From: Pelagibacteraceae bacterium
GTDB taxonomy: Bacteria; Pseudomonadota; Alphaproteobacteria; HIMB59; GCA-002718135
Assembly: GCA_002718135.1 (NCBI GenBank)
Contig: PBDN01000017.1
Coordinates: forward strand, 1 to 34,212
DNA length: 34,212 nt
Reading direction: 5' to 3'
Below the pieces are notes generated by a model. It did not search any database. It was given only the letters and a program-made list of their open reading frames with translations, and had not been told where the DNA came from. How positions within the stretch are numbered: the first letter of the stretch is position 1; the number at the start of each line of letters is the position of its first letter. The translations under genes and the position numbers were made by a program. Below are positions 1 to 9,482 of this stretch, piece after piece.

Positions 1-426
1 AATATCAAATTATCAAATTATATAAAAAAAGAAAAAATAACTAATATAAAAATATTTAATAAAAATATTTTAATTTTGTTTGATTATCTTAGTTCAAAAG
101 AAGTTTTTAAACAAATTTGGATTTTATTTCCTGATCCTTGGCCTAAAAAAAAACATCATAAAAGAAGACTTTTAAATATTTCTTTTTTAAAAAAAATACA
201 TAATTATATGAAAACTGGTGGTAATTTATATATTGCCACTGATTCTAATTCATATTTGGTTAGCATTTTACTAGACATTTACACAATAAAAAATTTTTTT
301 ATTTGGGAAAATCAAACTGTGGAAGGATGGGAATATATAAATAACAACTTACCAAAAACAAAATTCTATAAAAAAGCTGTTAAATCTGGGAGAAGTCCCT
401 TTTTCATAAAGTTAAAAAAATTATAA
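1..426 (+). CDS. trmB: tRNA (guanine-N7-)-methyltransferase, 5'-truncated by the window edge
   Basis: The reading frame is open from base 1 with no stop, so the gene enters from the left and only its last 141 codons are here. TrmB transfers a methyl group from S-adenosylmethionine to N7 of G46 in the variable loop of tRNAs. The family signature is clear: FPDPWPKKKHHKRRL, in which the Asp-Pro-Trp and following basic residues bind tRNA, followed by a stretch ending GGNLYIATDS, typical of the C-terminal half of the Rossmann-like methyltransferase fold. A TTG at 76 could be read as a start, but the signature lies too close behind it and the frame continues upstream, so it is internal. The gene ends just before a promoter-like element and a terminator-like hairpin that separate it from nusA. 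In other alphaproteobacteria rimP commonly lies between trmB and nusA; it is not here. Confidence 0.93.
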   Translation, partial: NIKLSNYIKKEKITNIKIFNKNILILFDYLSSKEVFKQIWILFPDPWPKKKHHKRRLLNISFLKKIHNYMKTGGNLYIATDSNSYLVSILLDIYTIKNFFIWENQTVEGWEYINNNLPKTKFYKKAVKSGRSPFFIKLKKL

Positions 427-428
427 GC

Positions 429-456
429 TTGAGTTTTTTTATTATTTTATTATAGG
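429..456 (+). promoter_or_regulatory. Candidate promoter for the nusA operon
   Basis: A TTGAGT hexamer (429-434) is followed after 16 bp by TATAGG (451-456), a moderate match to the sigma-70 consensus. It begins two bases after the trmB stop codon. A transcript starting near 463 would carry a leader of about 54 nt containing the hairpin at 480-506 before the nusA start at 517. In so AT-rich a genome, matches of this quality occur by chance, so this is a weak call. Confidence 0.3.
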
Positions 457-479
457 ATGGTTTAACATTTGAAAAATTC

Positions 480-506
480 AAAGGTGGGATTTCCCGCCTT
501 TTTTTT
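480..506 (+). terminator. Rho-independent terminator-like hairpin, possible leader attenuator of nusA
   Basis: The stem GGTGGG (483-488) pairs with CCCGCC (493-498) around an ATTT loop. AAA before and TTT after extend the stem, and a run of eight T follows (499-506). This is by far the most GC-rich hairpin in the intergenic DNA. It could simply terminate trmB transcription. If the promoter-like element at 429-456 is real, it would lie inside the nusA leader and act as an attenuator. Premature terminators ahead of rimP-nusA-infB operons are known in other proteobacteria (the Rfam rimP-leader element); whether this one is homologous is inference. Confidence 0.75.
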
Positions 507-516
507 GGTGAATTAT

Positions 517-2052
517 ATGGCAAAAAAAAGAATTAAAGTAATTAAAGAAGATATGCTCCAAGTCGCAAATAATGTAGCGCTAGAGAAAAATATAGATGAA
601 GACTCTGTATTTTCTGCAATGGAACAAGCTCTTGAAAAAGCGGCGAGAGTTAAATATGGTTTTGAAAGAGACATTAGAGTAAAAATTGATAGATCAACAG
701 GTGATATGACATTAAATTCATATTTAGAAGTTGTTGAAAATCTTTCAGAAGAAGAACAATCAAGACAAATATTATTTAAGGATGCACAAAAAATAAATCC
801 AAATATAAATTTAGGAGAGTATATAATTAAAGAACTTCCACAGATAGAATTGGGAAGAGTTGCAGCACAAAATGCTAAAGGTGTAATTATTCAAAAGGTT
901 CGAGAAGCTGATAAGTCAAAACAATATGAAGAATATAAAGATAAGGTTGGTGAAATAGCCGTAGGAATAGTTAAAAGAATTGAATTTGGAAATCTAATAG
1001 TTGATCTTGGTAAAAGTGAAGCAATAATTAAAAGAGAAGAACTAATACCAAGAGAAACTTTTAAAAATGGTGATAGAGTTAGAGCTTATATTTATGAAGT
1101 AAAAAATGATTTGAAAGGATACCAAGTTTTTTTATCTAGAACTCATCCTCAGTTTTTATCAAAACTCTTTCATCAAGAAGTGCCGGAAATATATGAAGGT
1201 GTAATCATTGTTAAAAGTGTTGCTAGAGATCCAGGTTCAAGAGCAAAGATAAGTGTTTTTACTGATGATTCCACTATTGATCCTGTTGGTGCGTGTGTTG
1301 GAATGAGAGGGTCCAGAGTTCAAGCAGTGGTAAATGAACTACAAGGAGAAAAAATTGACATAGTTACTTGGTCAGATAATCAAGCTACATTTTTAGCCAA
1401 TGCTTTAGCTCCAGCTGAAGTAAGCAAAATTTTTTTATATGAAGAAAAAAATAAAGTTGAGGTTGTTATTCCTGATGAACAATTAAGTCTTGCAATTGGT
1501 AGAAAAGGACAAAATGTTAAACTTGCATCCAATTTAACAAATTTAGAAATTGATATATTAACAGAACAGGAAGAGTCAGAAAGAAGGCAACAAGAATTTA
1601 AAGACAAAAGTTCTATGATTGCAGAACTATTAGATGTTGAGGATGTCATAGCTCAACTACTAGTTACAGAAGGATATGTATCTGTGGAATCTATATCTTC
1701 AGAAACTGTTGAAAACATTGAAAAAATTGAAGGATTTGATACAGAATTAGCAAATGAGATTATACTTAGAGCTAACAACTTTTTAAAAGATCAAGATACT
1801 GAGAATAAAAAAATTATTGAAGAAAAAATTAAAGATGAAGAGCTTATAAATTTAGAGGGCATAAATAATCAAATGTTAGCATTGCTTGCTAAAGAAAATA
1901 TTTTAACTTTAAATGGGTTTGCTGAATTAGCATCATTTGAATTGGTTGATAAGGAAGAAGGAATTTTTAGAAGTTTAGATATTGAAGAAGATCATGTAAA
2001 TAAAATGATAATGAAAGCTAGAGAGAAGTGGTTTTTAGAAGAAAATAAATAA
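517..2052 (+). CDS. nusA: Transcription termination/antitermination factor NusA
   Basis: NusA binds RNA polymerase and nascent RNA, controlling pausing, intrinsic termination and rRNA antitermination. I start it at the ATG at 517 (MAKKRIKV, 511 residues), six bases after a GGTG. An in-frame TTG at 469 would put the terminator hairpin inside the coding region and add residues not typical of the family. Seen in order: the N-terminal polymerase-binding domain, an S1 domain (about residues 130-200, GIVKRIEFGNLIVDLG), KH domains with GACVGMRGSRVQ and LAIGRKGQNVKLAS, and an acidic C-terminus with two helix-hairpin-helix-type repeats (about 375-425 and 450-510), as in proteobacterial NusA. It is followed 15 bp later by infB. 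The small YlxR-type gene that often lies between them is absent. It heads the transcription/translation operon. Confidence 0.96.
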   Translation: MAKKRIKVIKEDMLQVANNVALEKNIDEDSVFSAMEQALEKAARVKYGFERDIRVKIDRSTGDMTLNSYLEVVENLSEEEQSRQILFKDAQKINPNINLGEYIIKELPQIELGRVAAQNAKGVIIQKVREADKSKQYEEYKDKVGEIAVGIVKRIEFGNLIVDLGKSEAIIKREELIPRETFKNGDRVRAYIYEVKNDLKGYQVFLSRTHPQFLSKLFHQEVPEIYEGVIIVKSVARDPGSRAKISVFTDDSTIDPVGACVGMRGSRVQAVVNELQGEKIDIVTWSDNQATFLANALAPAEVSKIFLYEEKNKVEVVIPDEQLSLAIGRKGQNVKLASNLTNLEIDILTEQEESERRQQEFKDKSSMIAELLDVEDVIAQLLVTEGYVSVESISSETVENIEKIEGFDTELANEIILRANNFLKDQDTENKKIIEEKIKDEELINLEGINNQMLALLAKENILTLNGFAELASFELVDKEEGIFRSLDIEEDHVNKMIMKAREKWFLEENK

Positions 2053-2067
2053 TTAGAGGAATCAAAA

Positions 2068-4302
2068 TTGGAAAAAAATAAAGATAAAAGAAAAAAACCA
2101 CTCAAATTATCCTCTTCTGGTAGACTGCAAATTAGAAAAAATTTGGGACCAGCGGGTGATAGAGCTGGATCAGGTGGTAATAAAAAAACTATTCAAATAG
2201 TTTTCAGAAATAAAAATAATCAACAAAAAAGTTCATCTACTGCTAAATCTAATTTTAGAGGGTCTTCTTCTTTTCGTACTCCATCTATTCAAACACAAAA
2301 TAATACACTTGGTTCTCTAAATAAAAATAAAAATTTTGAAAATAAAAATAAGCGAAGTCAAGACTCTAAAAAAAATCAACCAAAAAAATCAACCTTAAAA
2401 CCAATTGAAGATGAATTTAGCAAAACTGATGCTAAAAAAATACTTGAGCAAGAAGAACAAGAATACGATAGATTTCCTAGCCTAGCAAAAATTAAAAGAG
2501 CTAGAGAAAAAGAAAAACTTAAAAGTCAAGATAAAGAAGATGAAACAAAGATTTCTCGTGAAGTTTCTATTCCTGAAATCATAACAGTTCAAGAATTAGC
2601 AAATAGAATGGCTGAAAAAACTGCTGATGTAGTGAAAGCATTAATGAAGCTTGGGGTAATGGCTAACGCGACACAAGCACTTGAAACAGATACAGCTGAA
2701 CTTGTAACACAAGAACTGGGTCATAAAGCAGTTAGAGTGAATGAAGACGATATATTAAAAGAAATTGAAGATTTTGAAGATCCTAAAGATAGTTTGGAAA
2801 CCAGAGCTCCAGTAGTTACTATCATGGGTCATGTTGATCATGGAAAGACAAGTATTCTAGATGCATTTAGAAAATCAAACGTAGTTGATGGAGAATCTGG
2901 AGGTATTACACAGCACATTGGCGCTTATCAGATTAATAATAATAATAAAAAAATTACTTTTATAGATACTCCAGGCCATGCCGCTTTTTCAAATATGAGA
3001 GCTAGAGGTTCAAAATCAACTGATATTATTGTTTTGGTTGTTGCTGCAGATGATAGTTTAAAACCACAAACAATTGAGTCAATTTCACATGCAAAATCTG
3101 CTAAAGTTCCAATAATAGTTGCAATAAATAAAATTGATCTACCAAATGCAGATCCAGAAAAAGTAAGAAATGATTTACTTACACATGAAATAGTTGTTGA
3201 AAAATTAAGTGGAGATGTGCTCGATGTTGAAATTTCTGCAACAAAAAATATTAATCTTGATAAATTGGAAGAAGCAATACATTTACAAGCAGATTTATTA
3301 AATTTAAAAGCCAACAAAAATCGTACTGCTAGAGGAACAATTATAGAATCAAAATTAGAAAAAGGTAGGGGTTCAGTTGCTACTGTACTAGTTCAAAAAG
3401 GGACATTAAAAGTTAGTGATATATTTGTTTCTGGTTCTGAATGGGGGAAAGTCAAAGCACTGATTGATGATAAAGGAGCAAGTGTTAAAGAAGCAATTCC
3501 TGGAATGCCTATTGAAGTACTGGGTTTTGACTCAAATCCACTTGCAGGTGATGATTTTATAGTTGTTGAAAGTGAAAGTGTTGCTAGAAAAATTTCAGAA
3601 TTTAGATTTGATAAAATGCAAATTCAAAAAAATAAAGTAGTTAAAACTAATGTTGAAGAAATGTTTCAACAAATTAATCAAGGTCAAGCTTCTCATTTAC
3701 CGGTAATCATAAAAGCTGATGTTCAAGGATCTGCTGAGGCAATTGAAAATTCAATAATTCAACTTTCTACAGAAGAGGTAGCTGTATCTGTTATTCATAA
3801 AGGTGTTGGGGCCATTACTGAAAGTGATGTAGCTTTAGCAAATTCTGGAAAAGGTTTTATAGTTGGTTTTAATGTAAGGGCATTACCTCACGCAAGAGAT
3901 GCAGCAAAAAGAGATGGTGTAGATATAAAATATTATTCAATAATTTATGAACTAATTGATGACATAAAATCTCTTTTATCTGGTTTACTTAAACCTGATA
4001 TTTCTGAAAAAATTACAGGTAATGTTGAGATAAGAGAGGTATTTAATATATCAAAAGTTGGTAATATTGCCGGATGTATGGTTATTGATGGTCAAATTTC
4101 AAGAAGTTCAAAAATAAGATTATTAAGAGACAATATTGTTATTCATACAGGAAAAATAAGTAGTCTTAAAAGATTTAAAGATGAAGTAAAAGATGTCAAA
4201 AATGGTTTTGAATGTGGTATTATGATCGATAATTATTCAGATATTAAAGTTGGAGATAATATTGAAGCTTTTGATGAAATTGAGCAAAGTAGAAAAATAT
4301 AA
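2068..4302 (+). CDS. infB: Translation initiation factor IF-2
   Basis: IF-2 is the GTPase that brings initiator fMet-tRNA to the 30S subunit and promotes subunit joining. The start is a TTG at 2068, preceded by AGAGGA at 2055-2060; the 744-residue product is about 100-150 residues shorter than the E. coli form, mainly in the N-terminal region. Seen in order: a low-complexity Lys/Asn/Ser-rich segment (residues 1-160), the IF2 N-terminal helical module (about 170-225, ITVQELANRMAEKTADVVKA), the G domain with G1 GHVDHGKTS (about 254), G3 DTPGHAAF and G4 NKID, then the domain II barrel and C-terminal domains with the GVGAITESDVALA region. It sits between nusA and rbfA with short gaps, so all are probably co-transcribed. 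Nothing is missing from the GTPase motifs. Confidence 0.97.
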   Translation: MEKNKDKRKKPLKLSSSGRLQIRKNLGPAGDRAGSGGNKKTIQIVFRNKNNQQKSSSTAKSNFRGSSSFRTPSIQTQNNTLGSLNKNKNFENKNKRSQDSKKNQPKKSTLKPIEDEFSKTDAKKILEQEEQEYDRFPSLAKIKRAREKEKLKSQDKEDETKISREVSIPEIITVQELANRMAEKTADVVKALMKLGVMANATQALETDTAELVTQELGHKAVRVNEDDILKEIEDFEDPKDSLETRAPVVTIMGHVDHGKTSILDAFRKSNVVDGESGGITQHIGAYQINNNNKKITFIDTPGHAAFSNMRARGSKSTDIIVLVVAADDSLKPQTIESISHAKSAKVPIIVAINKIDLPNADPEKVRNDLLTHEIVVEKLSGDVLDVEISATKNINLDKLEEAIHLQADLLNLKANKNRTARGTIIESKLEKGRGSVATVLVQKGTLKVSDIFVSGSEWGKVKALIDDKGASVKEAIPGMPIEVLGFDSNPLAGDDFIVVESESVARKISEFRFDKMQIQKNKVVKTNVEEMFQQINQGQASHLPVIIKADVQGSAEAIENSIIQLSTEEVAVSVIHKGVGAITESDVALANSGKGFIVGFNVRALPHARDAAKRDGVDIKYYSIIYELIDDIKSLLSGLLKPDISEKITGNVEIREVFNISKVGNIAGCMVIDGQISRSSKIRLLRDNIVIHTGKISSLKRFKDEVKDVKNGFECGIMIDNYSDIKVGDNIEAFDEIEQSRKI

Positions 4303-4318
4303 TTTAAATAGATATTAG

Positions 4319-4687
4319 ATGTCTTCACAGAGACAAATTAGGTATGGAGAGTTAATACGATCTATAATAAGTGAGTGTTTGTTAAAAGAGGATTTTTATG
4401 ATCCAAGTTTTAAGCCATATTCAATAACAGTATCTTTTGTAAAAATGTCAAAAGATTTAAAATTCGCTAACGTGTATTTAATGCCATTAGGAGGAAAAAA
4501 TCAAAATCATTTTTTAGAAAACATAAATAATAAAAAATATATTTTTCAAAAATTTTTATCTAAAGCTAAATTACAATCTAAATTTACACCAAAAATTAAT
4601 TTTTTTATTGACGACACATATGATGAGGCAGAGAAAATTGAACAACTTCTTCTTAATAAAAAGGTCTCAAGAGATTTAAATGAATGA
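4319..4687 (+). CDS. rbfA: 30S ribosome-binding factor RbfA
   Basis: RbfA is a small KH-type protein that binds the 30S precursor near the 5' helix of 16S rRNA and helps its late maturation, notably in the cold. The 122-residue product shows the family pattern: SQRQIRYGELIRSIISECL at the N-terminus, then an SITVSFVKMSKDLKFANVY segment with the conserved Ser-x-Asp-Leu and aliphatic beta strands, and a C-terminal region with TPKINFFIDDTYDEAEKIEQLL. It starts with ATG 16 bp after infB without a clear ribosome-binding site and overlaps truB by 8 nt, consistent with translational coupling. The absence of rimP, another 30S maturation factor usually encoded in this operon, makes RbfA the only assembly factor visible here. 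Confidence 0.93.
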   Translation: MSSQRQIRYGELIRSIISECLLKEDFYDPSFKPYSITVSFVKMSKDLKFANVYLMPLGGKNQNHFLENINNKKYIFQKFLSKAKLQSKFTPKINFFIDDTYDEAEKIEQLLLNKKVSRDLNE

Positions 4688-5591
4688 AAAAACTCAAGGT
4701 TGGATAAATTTATATAAGCCAAGTAATATTTCCTCTAACCATGCTCTTACATTGATAAAAAAAAAATTTAGAGTTAATAAAATTGGGCATGCAGGGACTC
4801 TAGATCCTTTGGCGGAAGGCATTTTGCCTATAGCAGTAGGTCAAGCAACCAAGTTAGTAAAATTTATTAGTAATTATAATAAAAAATATATATTTAAAAT
4901 TAAATGGGGAGAGCAAACATCCACTGATGACTCAGAAGGATATGTTATTAAATCTTCAAGTAAAATCCCTAAAAGAAATGATTTAAAAAAAAAATTGTCC
5001 AAATTTATTGGATATATTGACCAAATACCTCCAGCAGCATCGGCAATAAAAATAAATGGAGTACGTGCTTATAAACTATTTAGAAAAAATCAAAATTTTG
5101 AATTAAAATCAAGAAAAGTATATGTGAAAAAAACTAAATTACTAAAAACAACTGATTATAATTTTTCAACTATTGAAATAGAGTGTGGTAAAGGCTTTTA
5201 TGTAAGAAGCTTAGCGAGAGATTTGGCCTTATCATTAGGTGCATTTGGACATGTTTCTTACTTAAAAAGAGCAAAAATTGGAAATTTTGATCAAAATTCT
5301 GCGATTTTACTGGACGATTTATTAAAAATAGGACAAACGCATTTCGAATTTAATTGTATCCATACTTCAATGTCTATGCTGGACGACATCTTGGCATATG
5401 AAATTGAAAATAAGGAAGATCAAACAAATCTTTCTTTTGGTAGATCAATTTATTTAGATTTGAAAAAATTTAATAAACCACCTTTAAATTCAACAGATGA
5501 TAAAATAGTTTTTTTATCTAAAAAGGGAAATGTTGTTTCCTATGGCAAATTAGATGGAAATTTGTTTAAACCAAAAAAAATATTTATATAG
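4680..5591 (+). CDS. truB: tRNA pseudouridine-55 synthase
   Basis: TruB converts U55 in the T-loop of almost all tRNAs to pseudouridine. The product is 303 residues, a usual bacterial size. The catalytic motif is [15 protein letters not shown] with the nucleophile Asp42. Further on are the conserved [17 protein letters not shown] strand and the [12 protein letters not shown] motif of the active site. The last 80 residues form the variable C-terminal part. It begins with an ATG overlapping the end of rbfA by 8 nt and is followed 8 bp later by rpsO, all in the conserved nusA-pnp order. Confidence 0.95.
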   Translation: MNEKTQGWINLYKPSNISSNHALTLIKKKFRVNKIGHAGTLDPLAEGILPIAVGQATKLVKFISNYNKKYIFKIKWGEQTSTDDSEGYVIKSSSKIPKRNDLKKKLSKFIGYIDQIPPAASAIKINGVRAYKLFRKNQNFELKSRKVYVKKTKLLKTTDYNFSTIEIECGKGFYVRSLARDLALSLGAFGHVSYLKRAKIGNFDQNSAILLDDLLKIGQTHFEFNCIHTSMSMLDDILAYEIENKEDQTNLSFGRSIYLDLKKFNKPPLNSTDDKIVFLSKKGNVVSYGKLDGNLFKPKKIFI

Positions 5592-5599
5592 GAGTATCG

Positions 5600-5869
5600 A
5601 TGTCGATAAATAAAGAAGTTAAAAAAAATATAATTAAAGATTTTTCAACTAAAGATAATGATACTGGATCTCCAGAAGTACAAATAGCAGTTTTAAGTGA
5701 GAGAATAAATAATCTAATTGAACATTTTAAATCTCATAAACATGACAACCACTCCAAAAGAGGTTTGGTAGGACTTGTGAACAGAAGAAAAAAATTATTA
5801 AACTATTTGTCCAAAAAAAATAATGAAAAATATAATGAATTAATAAAAAAACTTAATATTAGAGGTTAA
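5600..5869 (+). CDS. rpsO: 30S ribosomal protein S15
   Basis: S15 is a primary 16S rRNA-binding protein that nucleates the 30S platform. The 89-residue product has the expected length and signature: [19 protein letters not shown], then [19 protein letters not shown] and the basic [10 protein letters not shown]. The ATG is preceded by AGGAG ending five bases upstream, one of the better ribosome-binding sites in the window. The rpsO-pnp pair is conserved in proteobacteria, where S15 often represses its own translation through an mRNA fold. I do not recognise such a fold here, but the 8-bp gap after truB means any such element would lie within truB. Confidence 0.97.
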   Translation: MSINKEVKKNIIKDFSTKDNDTGSPEVQIAVLSERINNLIEHFKSHKHDNHSKRGLVGLVNRRKKLLNYLSKKNNEKYNELIKKLNIRG

Positions 5870-5884
5870 TTAGAAAGAGAAAAG

Positions 5885-7963
5885 ATGTTTGATGTAAAAA
5901 AAGTAGAATTAGAATGGGCAGGAAAAAAATTAATTTTAGAAACTGGTAAAGTTGCAAGACAAGCTGATGCTTCAGTAATTGCTACTTATGGAGACACTAC
6001 AGTAATGGCAAATGTTGTTGCTGCTAAAGAAGCAAAACCAGATATTGATTTTTTTCCTTTGACTGTTAATTACCAAGAGAAATTTTATTCAGTTGGGAAA
6101 ATACCTGGTGGTTTTTTTAAAAGAGAAGCTAGGCCAACTGAAAAAGAAACACTAATTTGTAGACTAATAGACAGACCGGTTAGGCCACTATTTCATAAAA
6201 GTTTTAAAAATGAAACACAGGTAACTTGTACAGTACTTTCTCATGATTTAAAAAATGACTCTGATATTGTAGCTATGGTTGCTGCAAGTGCTGCTTTAAC
6301 ATTATCTGGATTACCTTTTATGGGACCTTTGGGCGCTATTAAAATAGGCTTAATTGACAATGAGTTTGTTTTAAATCCAACTTTAGATGAAATTAAAAAT
6401 TCTAAATTAGAACTTGTATTGGCAGGAACAAAAGAGGGTGTATTAATGATAGAATCTGAGGCACATCAATTGTCAGAAGAACAGATGTTGGAAGCTGTAG
6501 TTTTAGGTCAACAAAATTATAAACCAGTAATAGAAGCTATTATAGATTTGGCTAAAAAAGCTGCGAAAGATCCATGGATTCTTCCTGAAAAAAATCAAGA
6601 AATAGTAGATTTGCCAACTAAAATTAGTGAAGAATTTAAAAATGATTTTGTAAAAGCTTATAAAATACAAGAAAAACAAAAAAGATCAGACCAACTTGGT
6701 TCATTAAGAAACTTAATTGAAGAAAAATATGCATCGGAGACTGTCTCAGCTGTGGTTATTGCAGATTCAATTAAATCTATTGAGAAAGATGTAGTAAGAA
6801 ATGAATTATTAGAAACAGGTAATCGAATTGATGGCAGAGATACTAAAACAGTAAGACCTATAATATGTGAAACAGGAATTTTAGAGAGAACTCATGGATC
6901 GGCATTATTTACCAGAGGTGAAACGCAAGCTTTAGTTGTAACTACATTAGGAACAGGTTTAGATGAACAAAGAATTGATGCAATTGAAGGTGAATACAAA
7001 GAAAATTTTATGTTGCACTATAATTTTCCACCTTATTCAGTTGGTGAAGTAGGAAGAGTAGGTTCAACTAGTAGAAGAGAAATAGGTCATGGAAAGCTTG
7101 CTTGGAGAGCTATTCATCCAATGTTACCTTCACAAGAGAAATTTCCATATACATATAGGATTGTATCAGAAATAACTGAATCTAATGGATCTAGTTCAAT
7201 GGCAACAGTTTGTGGTGCTTCAATGTCTTTAATGGATGCAGGTGTGCCTATTGAAAAACCTATTGCAGGAATTGCAATGGGTTTAATAAAAGAAAAAAAT
7301 AAACATGTCATTTTATCAGATATTTTAGGAGATGAAGATCATTTGGGCGATATGGATTTTAAAGTCGCAGGTACTCAAGATGGCATAACATCTCTTCAAA
7401 TGGATATTAAAATTACTAGTATAACACCAGAAATAATGCAGGAAGCTTTGTCACAAGCTAAAGAAGGAAGAATGCATATACTAAAAGAGATGTCTAAAGC
7501 CATAGACAGACCAAAAGATTCTATTTCTAATTATGCCCCTACAATTACAACTATTAAGGTGCATAAAGATAAAGTTAGAGAAGTAATTGGCAAAGGTGGA
7601 TCTGTGATTAGGGAAATAACAGAAAAAACAGGTGCAAAAATTGAAATTGATGATGAAGGTCTTGTTTCAATAGCTGCTGTTGACTCAAAATCAGGAAAAG
7701 CAGCGATAGATTGGGTTAAAAGTATTGTCGAAGAACCAGAAATTGGAAAAATTTATCAAGGAAAAGTTGTTAAAATTATGGAGTTTGGAGCTTTTGTCAA
7801 TTTTATGGGATCTAAGGATGGATTAGTTCATATCAGTCAACTAAAAAAAGAACGTGTTCAAAAAGTTGAAGATGTTGTTAGTGAAGGTGATGAGGTAACA
7901 GTAAAAGTTTTAGATATTGATTCCAGGGGCAAGGTAAAACTCTCTATGAAAGAAGTTGATTAA
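5885..7963 (+). CDS. pnp: Polyribonucleotide nucleotidyltransferase (PNPase)
   Basis: PNPase degrades RNA 3' to 5' with phosphate and is a main enzyme of mRNA turnover. The 692-residue product has the full architecture: a first RNase PH core (about 10-225), a helical linker, a second, catalytic RNase PH core (about 310-550) with [35 protein letters not shown] and the metal/phosphate-binding [15 protein letters not shown], then a KH domain (about 555-612, [17 protein letters not shown]) and an S1 domain (about 620-690, [15 protein letters not shown]). The product stops soon after the S1 domain and lacks a long degradosome-type tail. It follows rpsO by 15 bp and overlaps ugpQ by 8 nt. Confidence 0.97.
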   Translation: MFDVKKVELEWAGKKLILETGKVARQADASVIATYGDTTVMANVVAAKEAKPDIDFFPLTVNYQEKFYSVGKIPGGFFKREARPTEKETLICRLIDRPVRPLFHKSFKNETQVTCTVLSHDLKNDSDIVAMVAASAALTLSGLPFMGPLGAIKIGLIDNEFVLNPTLDEIKNSKLELVLAGTKEGVLMIESEAHQLSEEQMLEAVVLGQQNYKPVIEAIIDLAKKAAKDPWILPEKNQEIVDLPTKISEEFKNDFVKAYKIQEKQKRSDQLGSLRNLIEEKYASETVSAVVIADSIKSIEKDVVRNELLETGNRIDGRDTKTVRPIICETGILERTHGSALFTRGETQALVVTTLGTGLDEQRIDAIEGEYKENFMLHYNFPPYSVGEVGRVGSTSRREIGHGKLAWRAIHPMLPSQEKFPYTYRIVSEITESNGSSSMATVCGASMSLMDAGVPIEKPIAGIAMGLIKEKNKHVILSDILGDEDHLGDMDFKVAGTQDGITSLQMDIKITSITPEIMQEALSQAKEGRMHILKEMSKAIDRPKDSISNYAPTITTIKVHKDKVREVIGKGGSVIREITEKTGAKIEIDDEGLVSIAAVDSKSGKAAIDWVKSIVEEPEIGKIYQGKVVKIMEFGAFVNFMGSKDGLVHISQLKKERVQKVEDVVSEGDEVTVKVLDIDSRGKVKLSMKEVD

Positions 7964-8711
7964 AAATAATAATTTTATTTTCCCAAAAATTATTGGTCAC
8001 AGAGGTGTTAAAGATCTTTATCCAGAAAATACATATACATCTATTTTGGCTGCGTTTAATTTGGGTTTAGAATGCGTTGAAATAGATGTAAAAATTAGCA
8101 AAGATAGAATTCCATTTTTATTACATGATGAGACATTTGATCGTACTACTAATGGTAAAGGAAATGCAAATTTAAAAAATTATTCGGATATTAAAAATTT
8201 GGACGCAGGAAGTTTTTTTTATAACAAAAAAACAAATATACATATTCCAACTCTTGATGAAATTTTACAAATTACAAAGAAAAAAAATAAATCATTAAAT
8301 ATTGAGTTAAAACCAAATATTAATTTAGAAAAAGAGAATGTTTATCAAATTATTAACATTGTAAAAAATTATGAAGATATTCCAATTTATTATTCTAGCT
8401 TTGATTTGACTTCTTGTATTGAATTAATATCAAAAATTAAAAATGCTTACTGTGGATTAATTATTGATAAATTTATAGATTATGATTTAAGACAAATAAT
8501 TGAGTTATCAAAAAAATATAATTTTTACGCATGTGGATTAAATGCTAAAATTATTACTTCTGATGTAATAAATATATTAAATCAAAATAAATTAATTGTT
8601 TATACTTATTCTGAGCAAAATATAAATTATAAAGATGCTAAAGAATTATTTAACATAGGTGTAAAATCATTAGTTGTTGATGATCCAAAAGATTTGCTAA
8701 GTTTCTTATAA
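7956..8711 (+). CDS. ugpQ: Glycerophosphodiester phosphodiesterase (GDPD/UgpQ family)
   Basis: GDPD enzymes hydrolyse glycerophosphodiesters to glycerol-3-phosphate and an alcohol in lipid turnover. The TIM-barrel signature is complete near the N-terminus: GHRG with the catalytic His, [15 protein letters not shown] with the metal-binding Glu-x-Asp, and [13 protein letters not shown] with the second catalytic His; later LNIELK provides another acidic ligand. The product is 251 residues with no signal peptide, so it should be cytoplasmic like UgpQ. The start is a TTG at 7956 that overlaps the pnp stop by 8 nt. No better start exists because GHRG begins 13 residues in. It ends 6 nt inside the convergent fabI end, with no terminator hairpin visible between them. 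The physiological substrate is not shown by the sequence. Confidence 0.85.
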   Translation: MIKNNNFIFPKIIGHRGVKDLYPENTYTSILAAFNLGLECVEIDVKISKDRIPFLLHDETFDRTTNGKGNANLKNYSDIKNLDAGSFFYNKKTNIHIPTLDEILQITKKKNKSLNIELKPNINLEKENVYQIINIVKNYEDIPIYYSSFDLTSCIELISKIKNAYCGLIIDKFIDYDLRQIIELSKKYNFYACGLNAKIITSDVINILNQNKLIVYTYSEQNINYKDAKELFNIGVKSLVVDDPKDLLSFL

Positions 8712-9482
8712 CTTTTTTTTAGGTATTCCAATTATATTAAAACCACAATCGACATAGTGTATTTCCCCAGTTACAGCTAAAGATAAATCACTTACAAAAT
8801 ATAATGCAGAATTTCCAATCTCTTCAAGTAAAACACTTCTATTTAATGAAGAATTTTCTTCAGTATATTTATAAACTTCTCTTGCATTGGCTATTGCTGC
8901 GCCAGCCAAAGTTCTCATAGGACCTGCTGATATGGCGTTAATTCTTATATTGTTAGATCCTAAGTCTACACTCAAATATTTTACACTAGCTTCTAATGCA
9001 GCTTTAGCAACTCCCATAACATTATAATTAGGTATTACTTTTTTTGAACCATAAAAACTGAGTGTTAATATACTAGCCCCATTATTCAAAATTGGTTGAG
9101 AGAGTTTGGCAATTTTAGTTAGAGAAAAACAAGATATATTTAAAGAGTTTAGAAAATTTTCTTTAGATGTATCAATATATCTTCCATTTAAATCATTTTT
9201 GTCTGAAAATGCTACTGCATGTATAATAAAATCAATTTTTCCCCATTTTGTTTTTATTATATTAAAAGTTTTTTCAATTGAATCAGCTTTATTGAAATCA
9301 CATTCTATTAGAAATGTTGAATTAATCTTACTGGCTAAAGGTTTTACTCTTTTTAAAAAAATATCATTTTGGTATGTGATAGCTATTTCTGCTCCTTTTT
9401 CAGATAACTTCTTAGCAATGCCCCATGCAATAGAATGATCATTAGCTACACCAAAAATTATTCCTTTTTTATTATTAAGCAT
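8706..9482 (-). CDS. fabI: Enoyl-[acyl-carrier-protein] reductase (NADH)
   Basis: FabI reduces trans-2-enoyl-ACP, the last step of each fatty acid elongation cycle. The 258-residue short-chain dehydrogenase-like protein has the FabI-type cofactor region [16 protein letters not shown] at residues 11-26 and the active site [15 protein letters not shown], with Tyr153 and Lys160 in the Tyr-x6-Lys arrangement. The second tyrosine often seen ten residues upstream (Tyr146 in E. coli) is Phe143 here, with a Tyr beside it at 144. [10 protein letters not shown] follows, as in other FabI. It is the last gene of the minus-strand fabA-fabB-fabI group and overlaps fabB by 8 nt. It converges on ugpQ with a 6-nt overlap. 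Confidence 0.95.
   Translation of the reverse strand: MLNNKKGIIFGVANDHSIAWGIAKKLSEKGAEIAITYQNDIFLKRVKPLASKINSTFLIECDFNKADSIEKTFNIIKTKWGKIDFIIHAVAFSDKNDLNGRYIDTSKENFLNSLNISCFSLTKIAKLSQPILNNGASILTLSFYGSKKVIPNYNVMGVAKAALEASVKYLSVDLGSNNIRINAISAGPMRTLAGAAIANAREVYKYTEENSSLNRSVLLEEIGNSALYFVSDLSLAVTGEIHYVDCGFNIIGIPKKKL

Noticed and set aside
469..516. TTG-initiated extension of nusA by 16 residues
   Set aside because: It would translate the terminator hairpin and its T run; the ATG at 517 has a GGTG upstream and gives a normal NusA N-terminus.
425..516. A decayed rimP pseudogene before nusA
   Set aside because: The interval is only about 90 bp, is filled by the promoter-like and hairpin elements, and contains no RimP-like peptide in any frame.
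1380..1649. Open frames opposite nusA, infB, fabI, mutM, regB and others
   Set aside because: They lie wholly inside well-identified genes on the other strand, have no family signature, and are low-complexity products expected from AT-rich DNA.
2085..2540. Lys/Asn-rich low-complexity stretch in infB as a possible foreign insertion
   Set aside because: IF-2 N-terminal regions are variable and charged in most bacteria; this is normal variation under AT bias.
8700..8720. Bidirectional terminator between ugpQ and fabI
   Set aside because: The gene ends overlap and only a T run is present; no inverted repeat able to form a stable stem was found.
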